A program made the position numbers and the translations under genes. Shown piece by piece: positions 10,299-18,336 of a DNA stretch of 64,000 nt (positions are counted from its first letter, which is position 1; the number at the start of each line of letters is the position of its first letter). The stretch lies in the NCBI GenBank assembly GCA_024233215.1, contig JACKPW010000013.1, forward strand, positions 1 through 64,000, given 5' to 3'. The notes below the pieces were generated by a model. It worked only from the letters and a program-made list of their open reading frames with translations. It had not been told where the DNA came from and did not search any database. This DNA is from Verrucomicrobiales bacterium (GTDB lineage Bacteria; Verrucomicrobiota; Verrucomicrobiia; Limisphaerales; J093).

Positions 10299-10832
10299 GT
10301 GCCTGAGGAATCAGTCATCGCGGCGGAGCTGCCGCACAAGATCGCCACGCTGCTGTATTGCTTTGATGAGCAGGGGGCGGTGCTGTTGATGGAGCGGGCC
10401 CAGGAACCGAACCTTGGCCAATGGAGTCCGGCGGGGGGCAAGCTCCACACGGCCTTGGGGGAATCGCCCTACGCGTGCGCGTGCCGGGAGGCCCGCGAGG
10501 AACTCGGGATCGAGATCGGGCCGGCGGACCTTCATCTTGCGGGAGTCATCAGCGAGGAGGGGTATGAAGGGACCGCGCACTGGCTGATGTTCCTGTTCGA
10601 GGTGCGGCCGCGTCTCCGGGAGACGCCAGCGCCCATCCGCGAAGGCCGTTTTGCCTTCATCCCGCGTGAGAAGCTGCCGGATCTGAACCTGCCCCGGACG
10701 GATCGCGAGATGATCTGGCCGCTGTTCTGGCGGCATCGTGGCGGCTTTTTTGCGGCTCATTGCCGGTGTCTGCCGAATGATCGCGAGGAGTGGTCGGTGG
10801 AGGAATCCCTCCAGTCCCGGGACCTGCCATGA
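10299..10832 (+). CDS. Nudix hydrolase (8-oxo-dGTP-diphosphatase-like)
   Basis: About 177 residues. The Nudix box reads GGKLHTALGESPYACACREA followed by REELGIE; compared with the standard G-x5-E-x7-RE spacing there are two extra residues between the Gly and the first Glu, while REAREELG is complete. The start is uncertain: GTG at 10299 gives the N-terminus PEESVIAAELPHKIATLLYC and suits the domain boundary, but in-frame GTG codons further up are possible. The C-terminal part (PLFWRHRGGFFAAHCRC) fits MutT-like proteins that end in a helical segment. The stop overlaps the tadA start (ATGA), so the two form an operon. Substrate is not known; nucleotide sanitation is a guess from the family. Confidence 0.8.
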   Translation: MPEESVIAAELPHKIATLLYCFDEQGAVLLMERAQEPNLGQWSPAGGKLHTALGESPYACACREAREELGIEIGPADLHLAGVISEEGYEGTAHWLMFLFEVRPRLRETPAPIREGRFAFIPREKLPDLNLPRTDREMIWPLFWRHRGGFFAAHCRCLPNDREEWSVEESLQSRDLP

Positions 10833-11308
10833 ACGAGCCGCCTGTCATTGATCTGGTCAGCGACGACTACTTCATGCGCGAAGCCCTGCGCCAGGCCCGC
10901 CGGGCGGCGGCGGCCGACGAGGTGCCGGTTGGGGTGGTGATTGTGCACGAAGGCGGCATCATCGCCCGGGCCCACAACCAGGTGGAGTTGCTCAAGGACG
11001 CCACGGCCCACGCGGAAATGCTGGCGATCACGCAGGCGCAGACGGCGTTGGGGGACTGGCGGCTGAATGCCTGCACCCTTTTCGTGACCAAGGAGCCGTG
11101 TCCCATGTGTGCCGGGGCGCTGGTGCAAGCCCGGATGGGGCGGGTGGTGTTCGCCGCGTCGGACCCAAAGGGCGGGGCGGCCGGTGGGGCCCTGAACCTG
11201 CTGCAATTTCCCGGATTCAACCACCGCTGCGAGATCACCCGGGGAATTCTCGAGGAGGAGGCGCGGGCGCTGCTGCGGGAATTCTTCGGCGGCAAGCGAC
11301 GCGGTTGA
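10829..11308 (+). CDS. tadA: tRNA-specific adenosine deaminase TadA
   Basis: A 159-residue zinc deaminase. Motif TAHAEM supplies the first zinc ligand (His) and the catalytic Glu; PCPMCAGAL supplies the two Cys ligands. This order and spacing, together with the N-terminal FMREALRQARRAA, VPVGVVIV and the C-terminal helix EEEARALLREFF, are characteristic of TadA, which converts A34 to inosine in tRNA-Arg(ACG). The start ATG at 10829 overlaps the Nudix stop; a longer frame from 10790 is rejected because it lies within the Nudix gene. The gene converges on the CBM48 gene 27 bp away. Confidence 0.93.
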   Translation: MNEPPVIDLVSDDYFMREALRQARRAAAADEVPVGVVIVHEGGIIARAHNQVELLKDATAHAEMLAITQAQTALGDWRLNACTLFVTKEPCPMCAGALVQARMGRVVFAASDPKGGAAGGALNLLQFPGFNHRCEITRGILEEEARALLREFFGGKRRG

Positions 11309-11335
11309 CTGAGCTGCGATTCCCGTTGCGGCGTA

Positions 11336-11653
11336 TCAGCTGACGGCGATGATGGAGACCCGCTCGTTGAGGGCATTTCGGGCAATTCCCTGGGCCCGCG
11401 GATCCAGCACCGCTTCGCCGTCGACGAGAAACTGATAATGATGGTGGCCGTGAGGAAGCTGGATTTGAAAGGTCCACGAGCCATCCGGCTGGCGGTTCAT
11501 CGGGCTGGTGCCCGGCTCCCAGTTGTTGAAATCACCCACCAACTCCACCTGGCGCGCCTGTGGCGCAAGGCAAAAGAAGTTGATCGGCTTCTCCATCTTC
11601 CTGGCGGAGTAACGATGCAAAGCTGACTTCATTCCTGTTCCAACCCCAAACAT
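11336..11653 (-). CDS. Small CBM48 / AMPK glycogen-binding-domain protein
   Basis: A 105-residue protein that is essentially one CBM48 (isoamylase N-terminal) domain: INFFCLAPQARQVELVGDFN, NW, then DGSWTFQIQLPHGHHHYQFL and VDGEAVLDP. Such domains bind alpha-glucans; standalone versions occur in many bacteria with unknown partners. GAAGG sits 6 bases before the ATG at 11653 and supports this start over the in-frame ATG at 11632. No glycogen gene is nearby. Confidence 0.85.
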   Translation of the reverse strand: MFGVGTGMKSALHRYSARKMEKPINFFCLAPQARQVELVGDFNNWEPGTSPMNRQPDGSWTFQIQLPHGHHHYQFLVDGEAVLDPRAQGIARNALNERVSIIAVS

Positions 11654-11813
11654 GTCCTGCCTTCGTTCTGTTTCAAATCCGGTTTCAGCGTTGGCCCTGG
11701 TTCAGGGCGCACCCGGTTATCAACAAGCAAAACTCGTGCCGATTGCCGGGCAACCCGTTGCCCTCGATTGCCGGGTCCTTGCCGCATGTTGTTCCGCGCA
11801 CCCGGCCAACGAA

Positions 11814-11840
11814 AACGCGGGGCCATTGGGGCCCCGCGTT
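11814..11840 (-). terminator. Rho-independent terminator of the 11879-13690 gene
   Basis: An 11-bp perfect stem (AACGCGGGGCC with GGCCCCGCGTT, loop of 5) lies 38 bp past the minus-strand stop; on the minus strand the stem ends in GCGTTTTC, a short T-tract. It is well placed to end transcription of the secreted-protein gene. The rest of the 11654-11878 gap shows nothing else. Confidence 0.75.
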
Positions 11841-11878
11841 CCGGTCGAAAAGGGGACAAACAGACTGCTGCCGCGGTT

Positions 11879-13690
11879 CTACCGGAGGCCGGACGGCATG
11901 GGTGTGAAGAACTTCAGGCTGTAGCCCGCGCTACCCGCCTGCCCGGAGAACACCGTCAGGTCGAAATACTTCGCCACCCGGTCGTAGGAGGGCAGGAGCG
12001 AGAAGTCCAGCCAGTCGCCAATGACCGCCCGCGCCTCGGAGGTGTCCACGGGGATTTCGCCGGCGAACAGGTTGAGGAAATCGTTGCCCTCGGTCCGGAG
12101 CGTCTCAATTACCGCGCGCATCAGCATGGAATCGTTCTGGTAGCCGAACAGGCCGGTGCGCATGCCCCCGACCGCTTCAGCGGCCTGCGTGAGGCCGGCG
12201 CGGGCGGCCAGTGGTTTGGCACCGGAATCCGCGCTCCGCAGGTACTCCTCCATCAGGCCCTTGTCCATGCCGATGGCCAGGTAGCTCCCGCTGGCGCACA
12301 GGCTGAGGGTCATCGGACCGTCCGGGCCCTGGGCGAACGGGATGGTGAGATCGTAGATCTTGCGACCGAGGAACTCCCGGTCCTCGAACGGGAGCTGGAT
12401 CGCGGTGGTGACCACGGTCTTGAGGGAGTCGAGCAGGCGGCTGGGATTGGGGGAGCCGAGGAGGGTGATGGACGGCTGGGCCCCGAGGCCCTCGACGGTG
12501 TTTTCGCGCGGGGCGTTCTGCCAGGAAACCAGGTCATCGCCCAGATTGCCGATGATGTCGCGGCGGAGGTTGAAATCGGGATTCGATTCCTTGATGCCGG
12601 ATTCGAACTGCGCGATGCCGAAGTCCAGCGCGCCGGGCATGATGCCATTGGCGATGCCTTCGATGCTTTCCCACAGCTTGGCGCCGCTCAACCGGGTGCG
12701 GGTGAAGCCGGCCACCTCCGCGGAGATGAAGGCCGGGGGACTGGCGTCGCCCTGCACGGCGGCCGGGATGGCGAGGAGGCCGGAGCGTTGCGACTCGGGC
12801 ACCCCCATGAAGAGGTGGGCCTTTTCTCCGGTGGCATCGCTGGTGGTACCGATGGCGAGGGTTTGCAGGCCGGTCAGGCCGAGGGCCTTGACGATCATGT
12901 CAGGTTTCGGTCCGAATCCCTCCTGATTCGCGGATTCCTCGGCCAGTTTCTGCATGAGAATTTCGATCAACGGGGCGGTATGCACCCAGCCGAACGCCAA
13001 GGCATCGCGGAAGACCATTCCCTGGTCCTGGCGGAAGGCGGCTTCATCGGCAAGGCAGGGGCTGCTGCCGCCCCCCAGGCGGGCGAGCACCTGGTCGAGG
13101 TCCGACGGGTTCGCGTTCAGGCTGACGAGCAACAGCGAGCCGGCCTGACCAAAGCGAATCGCCACAGGCGGTCCGCCGGCCGGCGGTTGCAGCAGCGAGA
13201 ACTCGGTCCCGCGCACCTCCTCGGTCCGAAGCGTTTCCCCGGATTCGCGGATCTTGTCCCGGACCTCGGTGAGTTTGGTTCGGAGTTGATCCGCCTTGCT
13301 GCCGGTATCGGCGATCAGGAGCACGCCGGGCACCGGGCTTTCCCCGCCGGTCCAGCCGTTGAGGGTGACCGCCAGGGTGACCTGGCCCTGCAGCAGGCCG
13401 GCGTATTCCTCGAGGTCGATGCCCGCCTCCTGCTTCAGTTTCTGGAGGACGTCCTCATCCAGCTTCTTCAGGAGCTTTTCGCGAAACGGCGCCAGGGCGT
13501 CGTCGTTCCAGAGGCGGCCCATGGCGGAACCCTTGGTGATGTTGCCGAGGTGGCTGAGGTCCGGGGCGCTGAGCACGGCGATGGTGTCCTCCGGCAGCAG
13601 TTGTTCCGCCGATGGCACGGCGGCGGTTGCCGGAAATGCGAAGGCCAGCGATGCCAGGGCACAGAGAAGGTACGGTCGCTTGGGATTCAT
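11879..13690 (-). CDS. Secreted protein of unknown function, about 600 residues
   Basis: Starts at ATG 13690 with a clear Sec signal peptide (MNPKRPYLLCALASLAFAFP, then ATAA). The mature part has no enzyme motif that I recognise. It resembles the poorly characterised group of large secreted proteins with two mirrored alpha/beta halves often annotated as DUF3352-like: LLPEDTIAVLSAPDL near the start and similar PSITLLGSPNPSRLLDSLKT and SGSYLAIGMDKGLMEEYLRS segments later. An in-frame ATG 13 codons upstream is rejected because the signal peptide begins at 13690. The gene lies 84 bp after the trypsin-like protease gene on the same strand and is followed by a terminator, so the two probably form an operon of envelope proteins. 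Confidence 0.7.
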   Translation of the reverse strand: MNPKRPYLLCALASLAFAFPATAAVPSAEQLLPEDTIAVLSAPDLSHLGNITKGSAMGRLWNDDALAPFREKLLKKLDEDVLQKLKQEAGIDLEEYAGLLQGQVTLAVTLNGWTGGESPVPGVLLIADTGSKADQLRTKLTEVRDKIRESGETLRTEEVRGTEFSLLQPPAGGPPVAIRFGQAGSLLLVSLNANPSDLDQVLARLGGGSSPCLADEAAFRQDQGMVFRDALAFGWVHTAPLIEILMQKLAEESANQEGFGPKPDMIVKALGLTGLQTLAIGTTSDATGEKAHLFMGVPESQRSGLLAIPAAVQGDASPPAFISAEVAGFTRTRLSGAKLWESIEGIANGIMPGALDFGIAQFESGIKESNPDFNLRRDIIGNLGDDLVSWQNAPRENTVEGLGAQPSITLLGSPNPSRLLDSLKTVVTTAIQLPFEDREFLGRKIYDLTIPFAQGPDGPMTLSLCASGSYLAIGMDKGLMEEYLRSADSGAKPLAARAGLTQAAEAVGGMRTGLFGYQNDSMLMRAVIETLRTEGNDFLNLFAGEIPVDTSEARAVIGDWLDFSLLPSYDRVAKYFDLTVFSGQAGSAGYSLKFFTPMPSGLR

Positions 13691-13774
13691 CGGATCGGGT
13701 CTGGTGGGTTTACGATGTCTGTCGGTCAAGTGTCCGCCGACCGAACTGGGTGGCGGGAGATTGAGCGGGGTGGC

Positions 13775-14749
13775 CTACTCGGTTGCCGGGGTCTCCTGCC
13801 CCATGCGTTTTGGCGGTTCCAGGTAACGGTAGGGGTTGCTGGGATTGTCGTTGTCGTACGCGTAGGCGTCCGTGTGACGGAGAAAGTAGGTCAGGACATC
13901 CACCGGGATCGCGAAGTTCAGACCCTCGGTGTTGAGCAGTTTCATGTTGGTGACGCCCACGATCTCGCCGCGGAGGTTGAACAGCGGGCCGCCACTGTTG
14001 CCCGGGTTGATCTGCGCGGTGGTCTGGATGTACAGATCCCCTTCCATCTCGCGGGTCTTGGTGCTGACGATGCCCTCGGTCACCGTACGCTCCAGTCCCA
14101 GCGGGCTGCCGATGGCGAACACCCGCTCACCCACCGCCAACAGATCGCTCATGCCGAGCACGGCCGCCTTGAACTTCGGTGCGCCGTCGTCCTGGATGCG
14201 GAGCAGTGCCAGGTCGGCAAACTTGTTCATCGCCACGATGCGCACCTCCTTGTAACTCCGTCGTTCCAACTGGCCCCCGATTTCGTGGTAGACCTCGACG
14301 GAAATCTGGGTCTCGCCCTCGATCACGTGGAAATTGGTCACGAGATCGCCCTCGGCATTGATGAAGAAGCCGGAACCGAGGCCGCTCGGGGTGCGCACCT
14401 GCACGACCGATTCGCCCAGGTCACGGGCGAGTTCGCGCACGGACCGCTCCGGCCCGTGCCCGTCCGAAAGCGAGAAAAGGCCATTGGCCTCCAGGATCGC
14501 GGGACCGCCGGCGGTGGTGGGAGCAGCCGTCTTCGCGTTTGTCGCGGCCGCTTCGTCCATGACTTCCACCACCGATTCGCGGGGGACCATGAGCACGGTG
14601 TAGCCGAGGTCGACCACGTAGTAGGCCGGTTTTTCGGCGAGCACCCGGCCGGTCAGGGAGGCGCCGTCCCGAAGCTGCAGCACCTCGCCGGCCACGGGCA
14701 ACGCCCCCGCCACCACGGCGGCCAGCAGGCTCAGGGATACCTTCAACAT
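13775..14749 (-). CDS. Secreted trypsin-like (HtrA/DegP-type) serine protease without PDZ domain
   Basis: A 324-residue protein with a signal peptide (MLKVSLSLLAAVVAGALPVA). The triad is visible: His141 (NFHVIEG), Asp179 (FADLALL) and Ser252 (NPGNSGGPLF). Also present are SGLGSGFFINAEGDLVTNFH and the loop IGSPLGLERTVTEGIVS typical of the HtrA protease domain. There is no PDZ domain after it; the C-terminus is a Pro/Tyr-rich tail of about 35 residues. The N-terminal 80 residues (LRDGASLTGRVLAEKPAYYV) look like a small SH3-like beta domain. The frame continues far upstream to 16213, but that part is antisense to ppk2 and is not coding. Its role is expected to be envelope protein quality control. 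Confidence 0.88.
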   Translation of the reverse strand: MLKVSLSLLAAVVAGALPVAGEVLQLRDGASLTGRVLAEKPAYYVVDLGYTVLMVPRESVVEVMDEAAATNAKTAAPTTAGGPAILEANGLFSLSDGHGPERSVRELARDLGESVVQVRTPSGLGSGFFINAEGDLVTNFHVIEGETQISVEVYHEIGGQLERRSYKEVRIVAMNKFADLALLRIQDDGAPKFKAAVLGMSDLLAVGERVFAIGSPLGLERTVTEGIVSTKTREMEGDLYIQTTAQINPGNSGGPLFNLRGEIVGVTNMKLLNTEGLNFAIPVDVLTYFLRHTDAYAYDNDNPSNPYRYLEPPKRMGQETPATE

Positions 14750-15016
14750 GGCCGCACCATACGGGGCGGCCCGGATCGAGGCAAGCGGGCGCTGCGACTT
14801 CCGCATCCGGCCTCCCGGACTGCCGGTTTGGGATGGTGTCTGAAGGGAGTGACGGGAGTTCGGAGGTCTGCCTGCCGGCGGGTGGGGGACCGCGCCGCCC
14901 GACGACGGGATGCCAACCCGGGGGCTGGCGGCACGGCGCGGGGGCGGTTTCGGCGCGACTTGTCGCCACCCGTCACCGGAGGTATTTTGCCTGGCAGTCG
15001 TGAGCAGCCTCGAGTC

Positions 15017-15907
15017 ATGAAACACAAACCCCATCTCGACCAGCGTCCGTTCCTTGTCCGTCCCGGCAGGCGGTTTCGACTGAAGGATCACGCGCCGGAC
15101 GCCACCGGCGAGTTTGGCGGCAAGGCCGCGGCAAAGCAGGCCTTGGGGGAGGATGTCGGCGCGCTGGCCGCCGCGCAGGAACTGCTGTGGGCGGATGCCG
15201 GGCGTTCGGTCATCGTGATCCTGCAGGCGCTGGATGCGGCCGGCAAGGATGGCACGATCAAGCATGTCATGTCGGGGGTGAATCCGCAGGGCGTGGAGGT
15301 GGTGAGTTTCAAGGCTCCAAGCGAGGAGGAGAAGCGGCATCATTTTCTGTGGCGGCCCACCCGGGCTCTTCCCGGGCGCGGGCGGATCGCCATCTTCAAC
15401 CGGTCGTATTACGAGGAAGTGCTGGTGGTACGCGTGCATCCGGAGTGGCTGGCGGGCCAGTACATTCCCGCGGAACTCCGCAAGCACGGGTATCGGCGCC
15501 TTTGGAAAGTGCGATTCGACCGGATCAACGAGTTCGAGCGCACGCTGGTCGAGAACGGCGTGTGCGTGATCAAGTTCTTCCTGAACGTGTCGAAGAAGGA
15601 GCAGAAGGCGCGGTTTCTGGAGCGTCTGAACAATCCCGAGAAACACTGGAAATTCTCGGCGGCCGACATCCGGGAGCGCCAGCATTGGAAGGATTACCAA
15701 CACGCTTACGAGGAGATGCTCGCGGCCACCAGCACGAAGGAAGCGCCTTGGTACGTGATTCCCGCCGATCACAAGTGGTTCGCCCGGGCGGTGGTGGCGG
15801 ACATCATTGCCGAGCGGATCGAGCGGATGAAGCTGAAGTTCCCGCGGCCAACGCAGGAGCAGTTGGACGGGCTGGATGCGGCGCGCGCGCAACTCGAAAG
15901 CGAATAG
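15017..15907 (+). CDS. ppk2: Polyphosphate kinase 2 family protein (polyP:nucleotide phosphotransferase)
   Basis: A 296-residue PPK2. Walker A is LQALDAAGKDGTIKHVMSGV and Walker B lies in IAIFNRSYYEEVLVVRVHPE, with the basic lid segment further on (KHWKFSAADIRERQHWKDYQ). The pattern SGVNPQGVEVVSFKAPS matches the one-domain subgroup that transfers phosphate from polyphosphate to nucleotides (AMP, ADP or GDP; the exact substrate cannot be read from the sequence). The start ATG at 15017 fits the family N-terminus (RFRLKDHAPDATGEF). It is divergent from the protease gene with a 267-bp region between. Confidence 0.9.
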   Translation: MKHKPHLDQRPFLVRPGRRFRLKDHAPDATGEFGGKAAAKQALGEDVGALAAAQELLWADAGRSVIVILQALDAAGKDGTIKHVMSGVNPQGVEVVSFKAPSEEEKRHHFLWRPTRALPGRGRIAIFNRSYYEEVLVVRVHPEWLAGQYIPAELRKHGYRRLWKVRFDRINEFERTLVENGVCVIKFFLNVSKKEQKARFLERLNNPEKHWKFSAADIRERQHWKDYQHAYEEMLAATSTKEAPWYVIPADHKWFARAVVADIIAERIERMKLKFPRPTQEQLDGLDAARAQLESE

Positions 15908-16336
15908 CAGGTGAGGAGGAAGTCCGGCGCCCGAAGCCCGAAATCCGAAGCAAGTCCGAAGCCCGAAGTTTGAGCGGTCTCGATGCCGTGGCCGTGGGGA
16001 GCGCGGCCGGCCCGGCTGCTGCAGTCGGCGGCTCGCCGAATGGCCTTCTGAAACACGCCTCGTCACCGGAGGGTGAGCTTCAGCACACTTCGGATGTGGC
16101 CGGCGGGCCGCCGGCCACGGCACGCGAGCCGCGCGCGCTCCCCCTGGTTGGACTGCATCGTCACGGCTGAAGGCCGGGCAGCCACTCGACCCGGATGCAT
16201 TCGGCGACACCACCTGCGAGGTGGAAACCCCAGGGCCATGATCCGGAACCTGCGCGTTGGCACTCTTGCTTGCGGTCGATCGGGAATGCCGTTACCTGTT
16301 GCGCCCGGATTGGGACGGTACGGACAAGGATTCACG
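15908..16336. other. 429-bp intergenic region with two kinds of repeats
   Basis: Bases about 15929-15975 hold a degenerate tandem of CCGAAGCCCGAA units. Bases 15996-16160 are one copy of the 165-bp dispersed element described separately. The rest (16161-16336) is unassigned; AAGGA lies 8 bases before the ATG of the antiporter at 16337. Confidence 0.6.
15996..16160 (+). repeat. 165-bp dispersed inverted-repeat element, copy A
   Basis: About 90 percent identical to 51606-51768 by eye, in the same orientation. Both copies begin GGGGAGCGCGGCC and end with GCCGCGCGCGCTCCCC plus ACTGCATCG, so the ends are inverted repeats of about 10 bp. Inside lies TGGCCGGCGG, one base, CCGCCGGCCA, a near-perfect hairpin (one mismatch in copy B). 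There is no open reading frame conserved in both copies. It may be a MITE-like or REP-like element. Confidence 0.8.
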
Positions 16337-18190
16337 ATGAAGACATGGCAATTTTTCCTGCGCTGGGTGCGGTTTCTGCCAGCGGTGGTCCTGCTGACGG
16401 TAATCACGCGGGCGGCCGATTCCCACGGCGGCCAGGACGCCGCGCCGACGGCGGAACCGCCCGGCGCCGAACTCCGGTTGTTGTCCGTCGCTGAGATTTC
16501 TGAAATCCCCGCCCCCCACGACCGGTTGGTGGTGGTGGCTCGGAGCGTCACGGACGACACCCTCCACTTCAAGGTGTTCGATCGCGACGTGCACGTGGTC
16601 GTAAACAACCCCGAGACCGATTTCCCCGAAAAGACCGGTGAGATCGCGGCGTTGAAGACCCTGCTGGCCCCGTTGTGGGAACGGGAGGCGCTGTCGGACG
16701 AGCAGCAGGATGCGGTGCTGGCGGCGGTCGCCTCGATCACCGGTGAGAGCAAGCAGTTTCCCCCGGAACTCCGGAGCTACGGGGACCAGGAGATGACCAG
16801 CATCCTGGCGATCCTGAAGAACCGGATTGAGAAGCAGCCGTTCAACCTGATCGCCAGTCTGCTCTTTCTGGGGGCGGTGCTGCACACGTTCTTCACCCAC
16901 AAGTTCCGGCACATTGCCCATGTGCTGGAGGAGCGCCACAAGCAACGGATTCGCGCGGAGGGTCGCACGGCTGAGGCCAAGGGCTACGAAGGCGCGCAGG
17001 ATGACGTGAGCTTCAAGTCGTCGCTGTTTCATTTTCTGGGGGAGGTGGAGGCGGTGTTCGGCATTTGGGTGATCCCGCTGTTCGTGCTCATGGTAATGCG
17101 GGTGGGGAAGGACTCCGCGATCCATTACCTGGATCACACGGTCAGTTACATCGAGCCGATTTTTGTTGTGGTCATCATGGCGATATCTGCGACGCGTCCC
17201 GTGCTGAACCTTGCGGAGGCCGTCATGCGCAAGCTCGCCTCGCTCGGGGGTGGCAGCACCGTCGCGTGGTGGTTTTCGATCCTGACGCTCGGGCCGCTGC
17301 TCGGGTCGTTCATCACCGAGCCGGGGGCGATGACGATCTGTGCGTCCCTGCTCGCCAAGCAGTTCTACCAGTTCAAACCGCGGCCCACCTTCGCCTATGC
17401 GACCCTGGGGCTTCTGTTCGTGAACGTCTCAGTGGGGGGGACGCTGACCCACTTCGCGGCGCCACCGGTGCTGATGGTTGCAGGCAAATGGGGCTGGGAC
17501 ATCGCTTTCATGCTCCAACATTTCGGACTGGAAGCCGCCTCGGGAATCATCGTCTCGAATATCATCTACTTCATGGTGTTCCGGAAGGAGTTTGCCAAAC
17601 TGCCGCGGCCCGCCGAGCAGACCACGGACATTGCGGCCGATGGCACGACGGCCGAGCCGATTCCCTGGTGGGTGACGTTGGCGCATCTGGCATTCATGGG
17701 CTGGTCGGTGGCGAATGCCCATCACACCGTCCTTCTAATTGGCGGCTTCCTGTTCTTCCTGGCCTTTCACCAGGCCACGATGCATGTGCAGTTTCGCATG
17801 GACCTGCGATCGCCCGTGCTGGTCGGGTTCTTCCTGGCGGGCCTGGTCACGCATGGCGGCTTGCAGCAGTGGTGGATTGAACCCGTGCTGGGCCGGTTAA
17901 AGGAGTTCCCGCTCTTCCTGGGAGCCACCTTCCTCACGGCGTTCAACGACAATGCGGCGATCACCTACCTCGCCACGCTGGTGCCGGAACTCACCGAGGG
18001 CATGAAGCACGCCGTGGTGGCGGGCGCCGTGACCGGGGGTGGGTTGACCGTCATCGCCAACGCGCCGAACCCGGCGGGGCAATCGATCCTGAACCGATAT
18101 TTCGAGGACGGGATTTCGCCGCTCGGCCTGCTGCTTGGTGCCATCGTTCCCACCCTGGTGGTCGGGACCATGTTCATGCTCATGGGCTGA
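16337..18190 (+). CDS. Putative Na+/H+ antiporter, integral membrane protein
   Basis: A 617-residue protein matching the putative Na+/H+ antiporter family (Pfam Na_H_antiport_3 type). A signal-like N-terminus and an extracytoplasmic region of about 160 residues precede some 11 hydrophobic segments. Notable conserved stretches: LGPLLGSFITEPGAMTICAS, LFVNVSVGGTLTHFAAPPVL, ATFLTAFNDNAAITYLATLV and AVTGGGLTVIANAPNPAGQS, typical of ion-transporter-superfamily anion/cation carriers. AAGGA lies 8 bases before the ATG at 16337, and the frame upstream of this is within a repeat, so this start is preferred. The ion specificity is a family inference. Confidence 0.82.
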   Translation: MKTWQFFLRWVRFLPAVVLLTVITRAADSHGGQDAAPTAEPPGAELRLLSVAEISEIPAPHDRLVVVARSVTDDTLHFKVFDRDVHVVVNNPETDFPEKTGEIAALKTLLAPLWEREALSDEQQDAVLAAVASITGESKQFPPELRSYGDQEMTSILAILKNRIEKQPFNLIASLLFLGAVLHTFFTHKFRHIAHVLEERHKQRIRAEGRTAEAKGYEGAQDDVSFKSSLFHFLGEVEAVFGIWVIPLFVLMVMRVGKDSAIHYLDHTVSYIEPIFVVVIMAISATRPVLNLAEAVMRKLASLGGGSTVAWWFSILTLGPLLGSFITEPGAMTICASLLAKQFYQFKPRPTFAYATLGLLFVNVSVGGTLTHFAAPPVLMVAGKWGWDIAFMLQHFGLEAASGIIVSNIIYFMVFRKEFAKLPRPAEQTTDIAADGTTAEPIPWWVTLAHLAFMGWSVANAHHTVLLIGGFLFFLAFHQATMHVQFRMDLRSPVLVGFFLAGLVTHGGLQQWWIEPVLGRLKEFPLFLGATFLTAFNDNAAITYLATLVPELTEGMKHAVVAGAVTGGGLTVIANAPNPAGQSILNRYFEDGISPLGLLLGAIVPTLVVGTMFMLMG

Positions 18191-18336
18191 GTTTTCGGTC
18201 CTTCCTGTTCCCCCGCCATCCTGACAGCGGTTTGGGGTTGCCATTCAACTCCGTGTCGGCACACTCGCGGCCGACAGCTGCCCGGGGGTGTTGTTTTTGT
18301 TGCGGCTGATGGACCTTCCCCCTCGGGCCCGATCGC

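Noticed and set aside
11768..15907. A 1379-codon plus-strand frame
   Set aside because: Antisense to the secreted protein and protease genes; only the last 297 codons (ppk2) are coding.
13775..16213. Long minus-strand frame covering the protease and ppk2 regions
   Set aside because: The part beyond 14749 is antisense to ppk2 and to the dispersed repeat; the protease starts with its signal peptide at 14749.
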